Source of the DNA: RUG11237 sp050874665 | GTDB taxonomy: Bacteria; Bacillota; Clostridia; Lachnospirales; Lachnospiraceae | Reading direction: 5' to 3' | DNA length: 64,000 nt | Assembly (NCBI GenBank): GCA_050874665.1 | Contig: JBNMLC010000006.1 | Coordinates: forward strand, 85,191 to 149,190 | In this document: positions 17,046 through 23,685 of the stretch, piece after piece | Layout: each line of letters opens with the position of its first letter | Position numbering within the stretch: the first letter of the stretch is position 1 | Translations under genes and position numbers: made by a program | Notes under the pieces: generated by a model | Seen by the model: only the letters and a program-made list of their open reading frames with translations | Databases searched by the model: none | Told to the model about the DNA's origin: nothing

Positions 17046-17068
17046 ACGACAATTCTTTCGAATCGCTT
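17046..17068 (-). terminator. Hairpin and U-tract directly after the c-di-GMP aptamer
   Basis: On the minus strand CGATTC pairs with GAATTG around a GAAA loop, followed after TC by GTTTTTG. It begins about six bases after the aptamer core, where an expression-platform terminator would sit. Confidence 0.5.
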
Positions 17069-17071
17069 GAT

Positions 17072-17158
17072 TATCGGCAACCGGCTACCATAACACTTTC
17101 TGTGTCTAAGGTCCTCAGCTTTGCGTCCTTACGTTTCCGTAAGTTTGCTATTTACATA
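17072..17158 (-). promoter_or_regulatory. Cyclic di-GMP-I (GEMM-I) riboswitch aptamer
   Basis: The minus strand reads AGCAAAC, then a TTACG-GAAA-CGTAA hairpin with a GNRA tetraloop, then GGACGCAAAGC, CCTTAG and GGTAGCCGGTTGCCG. These are the conserved pieces of the GEMM-I class in the right order and spacing. The aptamer sits upstream of the exported transglutaminase-like gene and is followed by several hairpins and terminators. Binding of c-di-GMP most likely switches transcription of that surface protein; the direction (on or off) cannot be told by eye. Confidence 0.9.
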
Positions 17159-17185
17159 TCAATCTGTATTTTTTTATCTGAATTC

Positions 17186-17194
17186 AGTATAACA
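17186..17194 (-). promoter_or_regulatory. Extended -10 promoter for the riboswitch transcript
   Basis: The minus strand has TGTTATACT, an extended -10 element with no clear -35, about 28 bases before the aptamer. It would give the riboswitch its own transcript, independent of the upstream B2 gene. Confidence 0.4.
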
Positions 17195-17245
17195 AAAATC
17201 GACATTTTTTTCCATGAGGATTTAGTACCACATTCGTAATAATAA

Positions 17246-17689
17246 CTACTTTTTAAACTTTGCTACAACTGCACATTCTGTATCACCGCCTCCGGTTACA
17301 CAATAATTTCCGCATCGCAGCCATGCATGAGCCCTCATTCCCCCTTGCTCATTTGTACCAACGCCGAGATAAATCGTAGTTTCTATTCCCTTTTCGCTTA
17401 AAAGTTTCTGTGCCGTCATTGCCCTCACCATGCATTTACTTTCCCAGGGTGTATGCCCTGCAACACGATTAACATACCGCGAAACCTTCTTGGCAAATTG
17501 ATAATTCTCCTTGCTCACCTCGTATGGAGATTCCTGCCCACGTTCTCCCAACATTCTCTCTAATCTTTCATTATCCCTTTTATTCAGAACAAGGATACAC
17601 ATTCTAAAGTATGCTGCATAAAGATACGATTTTATGGTCATCTTTTTTTCTCCATTGTACTTTATAAAATTCATCAAACGTTTTACCAT
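17246..17689 (-). CDS. Lasso peptide leader protease (B2, transglutaminase-like)
   Basis: A 147-residue cysteine protease of the lasso B2 family (transglutaminase-like core 3). It removes the leader from the precursor delivered by B1. The catalytic Cys86 is in WESKCMVRAMTAQKLL and His121 is in GMRAHAWLRCGNYCVTGG, the typical block of this family. The start at 17689 has a strong GGGGGGAG site. It is separated from the cyclase by the transglutaminase-like surface gene and the riboswitch, and from the kinase-exporter-B1 group by nearly 5 kb. It has its own promoter, so B1 and B2 are expressed from opposite ends of the locus. The family is clear; pairing with this precursor is inferred from linkage. 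Confidence 0.88.
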   Translation of the reverse strand: MVKRLMNFIKYNGEKKMTIKSYLYAAYFRMCILVLNKRDNERLERMLGERGQESPYEVSKENYQFAKKVSRYVNRVAGHTPWESKCMVRAMTAQKLLSEKGIETTIYLGVGTNEQGGMRAHAWLRCGNYCVTGGGDTECAVVAKFKK

Positions 17690-17723
17690 ATTCTCCCCCC
17701 TGTTTGAATTTCATTTTTCTTGC

Positions 17724-17762
17724 AATTATGATTATCATATCATAATTCTATCCGAAATACAA
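17724..17762 (-). promoter_or_regulatory. Promoter of the B2 gene with a palindromic operator
   Basis: On the minus strand TTGTAT and TATGAT are separated by 17 bases (17734-17762). A 9-base perfect inverted repeat, AATTATGAT and ATCATAATT around six bases (17724-17747), covers the -10. Its centre, TGATAATCAT, resembles half of a Fur-family box. Regulator identity is a guess. Confidence 0.5.
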
Positions 17763-17774
17763 ATAGGGTTCTCA

Positions 17775-19148
17775 CTAAATCTGTGTTTCAAAACGTGCCT
17801 GTGAGCCTAAGGATTCCTCAATCCGCAATAACTGGTTATACTTTGCTACCCGGTCACTTCTACATGGCGCACCGGTTTTTATCTGCCCTGCATTCACTGC
17901 CACAGCTAAATCTGCAATAAAAGCATCTTCTGTTTCTCCACTTCTATGACTGATTACAGCATTATATCCTGCCTTTTGTGCCATTTCAATTGCCTCCATA
18001 GCTTCACTGACCGTTCCTATCTGATTCACCTTTACCAAAATGGCATTTGCCGCCTGTAGCTTAATTCCTGCCTGCAGACGTTTCGAATTTGTGACAAACA
18101 AGTCATCTCCTACCAGCTGTACCTTATCACCTATTCTCTTCGTCATTAATTGCCAGCCTTCCCAATCATCTTCTGCCAGTCCATCTTCAATAGAAATAAT
18201 CGGATACTTTTCAATCAATTGCTCATAGTAAGAAATCATTTCCTCTGTATTTCTTACTACTTCACCATAATTTCCAGAATTTTTTATTCCAGCTTCATAT
18301 GCTCCATCAGGAATACTGTCTCCGCATTCTAATTTTTCCTTTTGTTCACACAGACTACTTTCTCCCGGAAAATGATACTGTCCGTCTTCTTCATTATATA
18401 ATTCGCTTGAAGCTGCATCTAAAGCAATTTTAATATCTTTCTCCGGTGTATAACCTGCAGCCTTCACCGCATCTACAATTACTCCCAACACAGCCTCCGC
18501 ATCGGGAAGATCTGGTGCGAATCCTCCTTCATCACCTATTCCTGTAGATAAACCTCTATCTTTGCATATTTTTTTAAGATTATGATATATTTCAGAACAA
18601 ATGCGAAGCCCCTCCGTAAAGGAAACTGCTGATACCGGCATAATCATAAATTCTTGAAAATCAACTGTATTTTGTGCATGAACCCCTCCATTTAAAATGT
18701 TCATCATAGGCAGAGGCATTTTTTGTGCATGAACCCCTCCTAAATATTGATACAGTGGTAATCCCAAAGTATCTGCCGCTGCCTTAGCGACTGCCATAGA
18801 CACCCCTAAGGTAGCATTTGCTCCAAGATTCCCTTTATTATCAGTGCCATCCATGTCAATCAACATCTGATCTACCAGTGTCTGTTGTGCGGCATTTACT
18901 CCAATCATTTTCTCTGCAATTTTTTCATTCACGTTTCTCACGGCATTCAATACACCTAATCCTTGATACCGAAATTCGCCATCTCTAAGCTCCACCGCTT
19001 CAAACTTTCCCGTCGATGCACCCGAAGGCACCGCTGCTCTTCCAAAGCCTCCGCCATAAGTTTTCACCTCTACTTCTACTGTTGGATTTCCTCTAGAATC
19101 CATTATTTCCCTTGCATGAACTTGTTCAATTTTTAAAAATTCTTCCAT
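17775..19148 (-). CDS. eno: Enolase
   Basis: Interconverts 2-phosphoglycerate and phosphoenolpyruvate in glycolysis. Family signatures are clear: RAAVPSGASTG, INGGVHAQNTVDFQEFMI, GDEGGFAPDL, SIEDGLAEDDW, VGDDLFVTN, VKVNQIGT and SHRSGETEDAFIADLAV. The 457 residues are about 25 more than usual. The extra sequence is an insertion near residues 265-295 (around SSLCEQKEKLECG) next to the metal-site region, a variant of clostridial enolases rather than an error, since the frame is intact. It is followed by the lasso B2 gene 85 bases on, which has its own promoter. Confidence 0.96.
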   Translation of the reverse strand: MEEFLKIEQVHAREIMDSRGNPTVEVEVKTYGGGFGRAAVPSGASTGKFEAVELRDGEFRYQGLGVLNAVRNVNEKIAEKMIGVNAAQQTLVDQMLIDMDGTDNKGNLGANATLGVSMAVAKAAADTLGLPLYQYLGGVHAQKMPLPMMNILNGGVHAQNTVDFQEFMIMPVSAVSFTEGLRICSEIYHNLKKICKDRGLSTGIGDEGGFAPDLPDAEAVLGVIVDAVKAAGYTPEKDIKIALDAASSELYNEEDGQYHFPGESSLCEQKEKLECGDSIPDGAYEAGIKNSGNYGEVVRNTEEMISYYEQLIEKYPIISIEDGLAEDDWEGWQLMTKRIGDKVQLVGDDLFVTNSKRLQAGIKLQAANAILVKVNQIGTVSEAMEAIEMAQKAGYNAVISHRSGETEDAFIADLAVAVNAGQIKTGAPCRSDRVAKYNQLLRIEESLGSQARFETQI

Positions 19149-19213
19149 CTTTTTCCCTTCCTATACTTTTTTGTTTTCTAAAAGTATTCCGAACATAAGA
19201 GGTTTTTATACAC

Positions 19214-19260
19214 AAAAAACCACAAAAAGGAAATTGATATCATCCTTCTTGTGGTTTTTT
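19214..19260. terminator. Bidirectional-looking terminator upstream of eno
   Basis: AAAAAACCACAA pairs with TTGTGGTTTTTT, extended by AAGGA with TCCTT. It lies just after the deacetylase stop on the minus strand and ends that operon. Confidence 0.85.
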
Positions 19261-19269
19261 ACTATTAAA

Positions 19270-20271
19270 TTATTTAAATGTATATCCTTGTGCCGTAGCA
19301 TTATCAATAAATTCTCCCAGAATAGCAGTGTTTGTAGATGAAACTGCGTGAAGCAAATAAATCGCCCCCGGATGCAGGCAATCCGTTGCCTTTTTTATTG
19401 CTTCATCATACGCCATCTGATTATCCGGATCCCAGTCATGATATGCAAAGCTCCAAAATACTCCTGTATATCCAACTTTGTCCATTACGCCTAAAAACTG
19501 TTCTGAAAAGATACCTGCCGGACATCGGAACAAATACATTTCATATCCAAAATTCTCTTTCACGTAATTATGAAGTTCCATAATTTCATTTTCCTGCTGT
19601 TCCAAAGCCAATGACGAAACCCCTGCCGAAGGATGTGTCACACTATGATTTCCAACAGTATGCCCTTCCTCAATCATACGTTTTACCAATTCCGGCTCTT
19701 TCTTTGCATAGTCCATAGTAATGAAAAACACAGCCTTTACGTTTTTTTCCTTTAATACATCAAGAATCTTTGAAGTATAGCCATTTTCATACCCTTCATC
19801 AAATGTCAGGTAAATAACTTTCTCGTCACTGTCATTCATAATAAACCTCACGGAATGGGTTCCATATTTCTCTTGAAACTGAATGCAGCCCGCAGGACGA
19901 TTCAAATCGTCCACCTGTGTTCCCTGTCCCCAGCCACTTGATTCGGTAGACATCGATTGCAATTCTGCATCTGTAGGTACCTTATCCGGTTCTTTAAAAA
20001 GAGGACTTCTTTCGGAAATGGTTTCCTGTGTATCAATTACATAATCTGGTTTTTCATCGTTGATTGGTTCCTGTTCCGTAAAGGTAGGTTCTGCTGCTTC
20101 TGTAACCGTAGCTGCCTCTGTAACCTGTGCCTCTTCCGTAACCACATTTCCAGCTTCTGTTTCTATGTCGTTGATGCCCACATTTCCAACCGTTTCCGTT
20201 TTTCCACACCCGGTAAGAAGTGCCACTGCACATCCACAAACTAATATTTTCTGTAACATTTTATTTTTCAT
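19270..20271 (-). CDS. PdaA-like polysaccharide deacetylase lipoprotein
   Basis: A 333-residue exported lipoprotein: a signal peptide with lipobox LLTGC, a low-complexity Thr/Glu/Ala linker (about residues 20-95), then a NodB deacetylase domain. The motifs IYLTFDEGYENGY and TVGNHSVTHPS give the metal-binding Asp and two His residues; the FDEGYENG form is typical of PdaA, which removes N-acetyl groups from muramic acid in peptidoglycan. I chose the ATG at 20271, which has AAGGAG ten bases upstream. The gene overlaps the ComFB-like gene by 11 bases, so the two are translationally coupled. The exact substrate is inferred from family. Confidence 0.9.
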   Translation of the reverse strand: MKNKMLQKILVCGCAVALLTGCGKTETVGNVGINDIETEAGNVVTEEAQVTEAATVTEAAEPTFTEQEPINDEKPDYVIDTQETISERSPLFKEPDKVPTDAELQSMSTESSGWGQGTQVDDLNRPAGCIQFQEKYGTHSVRFIMNDSDEKVIYLTFDEGYENGYTSKILDVLKEKNVKAVFFITMDYAKKEPELVKRMIEEGHTVGNHSVTHPSAGVSSLALEQQENEIMELHNYVKENFGYEMYLFRCPAGIFSEQFLGVMDKVGYTGVFWSFAYHDWDPDNQMAYDEAIKKATDCLHPGAIYLLHAVSSTNTAILGEFIDNATAQGYTFK

Positions 20272-20545
20272 GACGCGGTTTCTCCTTAACAATTTCAGCT
20301 GCGCTAACGATTTTCATTAAGATATCGGTATTGCTATTCTGATTTAATTCTTGAACTTTAGAGAACAATTCTCCCTTTTCAGATGCTACATATCTTGGTG
20401 TCACATGATTTAACACATATGCCGCAATGTCTGCTTTGCATTTATCACATGTACAGCATCCTAAAGAATCAATAATCGATTCCATTTTTCCAAAAACAAT
20501 ATCCTCCATAATATTTCTAACACCTTGTTCATTAAATTCATTCAT
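20261..20545 (-). CDS. ComFB-family late competence protein
   Basis: A 94-residue small protein. The pattern CCTCDKCKADIAAYVLNHVTPRYV matches the ComFB family (CxCxxC followed by D-x-x-A-x-x-L-N), preceded by an N-terminal helix starting VRNIMEDIVFGKM. The cysteines suggest metal binding. ComFB proteins are linked to late competence genes in Bacillus, and in other bacteria some members bind cyclic nucleotides; no competence operon is visible here. It overlaps the start of the deacetylase gene and lies 104 bases after the sigma-like gene. Confidence 0.8.
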   Translation of the reverse strand: MNEFNEQGVRNIMEDIVFGKMESIIDSLGCCTCDKCKADIAAYVLNHVTPRYVASEKGELFSKVQELNQNSNTDILMKIVSAAEIVKEKPRHEK

Positions 20546-20649
20546 ACTTTTCCCTCTTTTTCTTTCTCATTTCTTCTAATGTTGTTTTATTTTATCGGTC
20601 TATTTTTCGCATTTCTTTAGACATCTTTAGACATAAGATATCATTTTTC

Positions 20650-21366
20650 TTATTTTAAGTACTTCATAATATCCCTTACTTCTTCCGTATCCTTTTTCAA
20701 TAATTCAGCTAATTCTTCTACCAGAGGTTTTCTGTTGTTTTCTTTTTCAAACTCATTGATACATTTATCAACCTCATCGATTTGTTTTACAAGATAATCC
20801 TCCGCCTTATTTTCTGTTTCCGATTCATAAATTGCAGCTTCCATGCTATGACAGATATTTTGCATAAGGTAATTCTCAATGTCTTCTATTTTCTGCGGTA
20901 TCTTTGCTGCCGCTATTCCATTCAGCAGACCAATATTGCCTTCCTGAATTAAATCTTCTATCAAAACGCCCTGCCCACGATATATTCTGGCAATGTCTGC
21001 AATCCTGTTTAAATATCCGGTAATCAATTCTTCTTTTGCGCTCTCCTCATTCCTGACTGCCCTCCAGAAGATTTGTTCCAGCCGTTCTTTAGAAATATCC
21101 TTATACTCTTTGATTTCTTCCATATACATTTGTAAAAATCTAGAATCCTCTTCCTTTTCTTCCGGTACCGTTTCTTTTTCTTTTACATAATCCACAATTT
21201 GAATTTTATTTTCTATTAAATAATCACATACCGCCCTCAACTGTTCCTCTGATAAATTCAAATCCTTCAATTCTTCTTTTATATCGTCTAAAGCCAGCAT
21301 GTTATCATAAATTTTAGCAACTTCTTTCAACCCACTAATCGCATTCGCAAAGCTTTCCTGATTCAT
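20650..21366 (-). CDS. Sigma-70-like protein lacking region 4
   Basis: A 238-residue protein whose middle resembles sigma-70 regions 1.2 and 2. FLQMYMEEIKEY matches the region 1.2 helix, and IARIYRGQGVLIEDLIQEGNIGLLNGI matches the core-binding region 2 consensus. A region 3-like helix (INEFEKENNRKPLVEELAELL) ends the protein. There is no region 4 helix-turn-helix, and the DNA-melting aromatic part of region 2 is replaced by an acidic stretch. It could be an anti-sigma-like or degenerate factor. I chose the ATG at 21366 because GGAGG lies five bases upstream. It starts 24 bases after the rhomboid-like stop, so the two are likely cotranscribed. Confidence 0.75.
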   Translation of the reverse strand: MNQESFANAISGLKEVAKIYDNMLALDDIKEELKDLNLSEEQLRAVCDYLIENKIQIVDYVKEKETVPEEKEEDSRFLQMYMEEIKEYKDISKERLEQIFWRAVRNEESAKEELITGYLNRIADIARIYRGQGVLIEDLIQEGNIGLLNGIAAAKIPQKIEDIENYLMQNICHSMEAAIYESETENKAEDYLVKQIDEVDKCINEFEKENNRKPLVEELAELLKKDTEEVRDIMKYLK

Positions 21367-21389
21367 ATTTTCCTCCATGACTGCAAAAG

Positions 21390-22220
21390 TTATCTTTTTT
21401 TGTGTTCGTGTGTAAAAAGATGATCCTGACAATACTCATAATTTCCTTCACATTTAGAGCAAAAACGAAATTCCAGATTTTCTCCATCCTCCTCTGTTCT
21501 TCCGCATATTGCACACTTATGCTTCGTTATTCCATTTGAATATACCACCTGTTTTTTGTATGTGCGTTTTCGTTTCATCTCTGACGGTGAAATTTTACGG
21601 TAATTTCTTGTGCTGAAGAAAAATACCAGAAAATTCAAAATAGATGCGACAATGACCACCCGGTCTGCCCAGCTTCCTACAATAGCCTGAAACAACAAAT
21701 ATGCCACATCAAAGTATGCCATCCATTTAATCTTAATCGGAATAATAAAGTACAACATCACTCTCATATCCGGATAAGAGGCTGCAAAAGCAAGAAAAAT
21801 CGATAAATTGATATAATACGTGCTGAAAGCAGAACCCATCAGCCAGGTTGTGCCACTAATTCTACCTATTATATACAAAACAAATGCTCCGATAATGGTA
21901 AAAAGCACACCGGAAAATATATATACATTATACCGGAATGTTCCCCATGTTCTCTCCAAAGTTGTTCCAAGTGAATAGTAAAAAAACAACATAATAAACG
22001 TAAAGATTCCAAAACTTGATGGTGGAATCAAAAGCCAGGTAACCAGTCTCCATACTTGCCCTTGCATAATGTATGCCGGTTCCAAAGACAAATATCCTAA
22101 TAAATTCGGGGTCGCTAATTTTATAATATATCCCAGCACATAACCGCCAATGAGCCATATCGAAAGATTTGTGATTGCAAATCTTCCAAATTTTCTTTCT
22201 AACTTATTTAACCAGTTCAT
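21390..22220 (-). CDS. Rhomboid-family membrane protein with C-terminal zinc-ribbon-like region
   Basis: A 276-residue protein with six probable membrane helices (residues 15-205) in the rhomboid arrangement, including WRLVTWLLIPPS after helix 1 and LGTTLERTWGT between helices. The usual catalytic GxSG is replaced by GSAFSTYY, and no histidine is present in the later helices, so it looks proteolytically inactive. The cytoplasmic tail has CAICGR and CSKCEGNYEYCQDH, a Cys/His cluster likely to bind zinc. It is followed at 24 bases by the sigma-like gene, with which it may act. Family placement is fairly safe; function is unknown. Confidence 0.8.
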   Translation of the reverse strand: MNWLNKLERKFGRFAITNLSIWLIGGYVLGYIIKLATPNLLGYLSLEPAYIMQGQVWRLVTWLLIPPSSFGIFTFIMLFFYYSLGTTLERTWGTFRYNVYIFSGVLFTIIGAFVLYIIGRISGTTWLMGSAFSTYYINLSIFLAFAASYPDMRVMLYFIIPIKIKWMAYFDVAYLLFQAIVGSWADRVVIVASILNFLVFFFSTRNYRKISPSEMKRKRTYKKQVVYSNGITKHKCAICGRTEEDGENLEFRFCSKCEGNYEYCQDHLFTHEHKKR

Positions 22221-22279
22221 TGTTTCTACCTTTCTTTCTATACTCTATATATCATAATACCTTTTTGTATTATTGATTT

Positions 22280-23221
22280 TTAAAATAAATTCTTTTTTGA
22301 AAAAATAATTGCCACTGCAATACTGCAAAGTAATGATATCACTATTACAATAGCAAAGCCATATGGACTGTTTGCAAATGGCATTCCTGAGCCCGCAACG
22401 TTCATTCCATAAGCGCTAAATATCATCGTCGGTATTGACATAACAATGGTTACCGTTGCCAAAAATTTCATAGCAATATTTAAATTATTAGAAATAATGG
22501 AAGCAAACGCATCTACCATGCCATTCAAAATTCCACTATATATATTTGCCATCTCAATCGCCTGCTTATTTTCAATGATAACATCTTCCAGCAAGTCCGT
22601 ATCTTCCGGATATTTCTTAATACTTTCACTTTTCAGCAGACGTTCTAACACTACTTCATTCGAACGAAGAGATGTAGTAAAATAGACCAAACTTTTTTCC
22701 AGCTCCAAAAGTTCGATTAACTCATAATTTTTCTGGGATTCATGAAGATTTTTTTCAATTACCTCGCTTTTTTTATCTATAATTCTCAGATAATGCAGGA
22801 ACAAGGTTGCATTTTTGTACAGTATTTGTAATATAAACCTTGTCTTTTTATACGTAAAAAAATTGCGTACCCTGCCATCCATAAAGGCAGTAAGAATGGT
22901 CGTTTCTTCCAGGCAGACTGTAAAAATCACCTTTTCTGTTAATATAATACCCAGAGGAATGGTCACGTACCACTCTTTATCATTTCTCTCTTCGATTACA
23001 GGAATATCAACAAGAATCAAGGTATAATCGTCTTCAACGACAATACGGGAACGTTCTTCCTCATCCAACGGTGCCCGCAAATCTTCCATATCAATTCCAT
23101 ATTCATCAGAAATGCTGAGAATTTCAGAAGCAGTCGGATCAGACAAAGCAACCCAGCATCCTTCTTGAATTTCGCTTACCTGTCTAATTCCGTCCTCCAT
23201 GGTTCTGAATATTTTCATCAT
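22280..23221 (-). CDS. corA: CorA-family magnesium/divalent cation channel
   Basis: A 313-residue CorA-type transporter. The large N-terminal cytoplasmic domain ends in two membrane helices. The selectivity motif YGMN (IFSAYGMNVAGSGMPF) lies at the end of the first helix, followed by the periplasmic loop and the final helix ending SKKNLF. CorA pentamers import magnesium down the membrane potential. The ATG at 23221 follows AAAGGAG, which overlaps the stop codon of a 38-codon leader ORF (23239-23355). This suggests translational coupling or a magnesium-responsive leader. It is separate from the rhomboid gene by 59 bases. Confidence 0.93.
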   Translation of the reverse strand: MMKIFRTMEDGIRQVSEIQEGCWVALSDPTASEILSISDEYGIDMEDLRAPLDEEERSRIVVEDDYTLILVDIPVIEERNDKEWYVTIPLGIILTEKVIFTVCLEETTILTAFMDGRVRNFFTYKKTRFILQILYKNATLFLHYLRIIDKKSEVIEKNLHESQKNYELIELLELEKSLVYFTTSLRSNEVVLERLLKSESIKKYPEDTDLLEDVIIENKQAIEMANIYSGILNGMVDAFASIISNNLNIAMKFLATVTIVMSIPTMIFSAYGMNVAGSGMPFANSPYGFAIVIVISLLCSIAVAIIFSKKNLF

Positions 23222-23238
23222 GATTTATATATCTCCTT

Positions 23239-23355
23239 TCAAATACCAATTCCAGGCATTTGAACAGATAAAAGTAAGCCTCGGAACCGGTTTTTTGTTC
23301 TATTTACTAATCTTCCGTGCCGACACCCTCGTGTCTTATCAGGCCCACTTTCCAT
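23239..23355 (-). promoter_or_regulatory. Leader ORF and structured leader RNA of corA
   Basis: A 38-codon ORF (starts MESGPDKTRGCRHG, ends MPGIGI) with its own AAGGAG site. Its stop codon overlaps the corA ribosome site. The same RNA can fold as a three-way junction: GCCT with AGGC closes it, GACAC pairs with GTGTC over GAGG, and CGGAA pairs with TTCCG. Either the peptide or the RNA could regulate corA. Leader ORFs on magnesium transporter mRNAs are known (mgtL, corL in enteric bacteria), but this one does not resemble them in sequence. Confidence 0.6.
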
Positions 23356-23525
23356 TAAATTTCACTCCTTTTCTTTCACTTTATATGCCACTTAAGTTTA
23401 ACATCATTCTTTTTAATTGTAAATAAAAGAAATGAAGGAAATTGTTAATTCTATGGTAATTGGCTAAAATTTCTATTAATTCCGTATAAATCCTTTTGAC
23501 CAAGTGATACTTTTCTAGTTTTTTG

Positions 23526-23554
23526 TTGTATTTTAAATTTTCTTGTCGTATAAT
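23526..23554 (+). promoter_or_regulatory. Promoter of the dehydratase activator gene
   Basis: TTGTAT and TATAAT are separated by 17 bases in the 330-base gap between the corA leader ORF and the activator. A TACTAC-GTAGTA inverted repeat with a TACATATGTA centre (about 23577-23600) follows and may be an operator. I see no further gene in this gap. Confidence 0.6.
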
Positions 23555-23685
23555 GTATCTTGTTTTGAGAAATTTTACTACCTATATACATATGTAGTAT
23601 TAAGAAGCAGAAAATCAAAAGTATTTTTTTCTCATTTTTAAGCATATAGTTAAGAGTCATATTTAGTCAGGAGGTAGGCATAACA

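Noticed and set aside
23451..23660. 69-codon minus-strand ORF in the corA-activator gap
   Set aside because: No ribosome site before its ATG, very AT-rich, and it overlaps the promoter of the activator.
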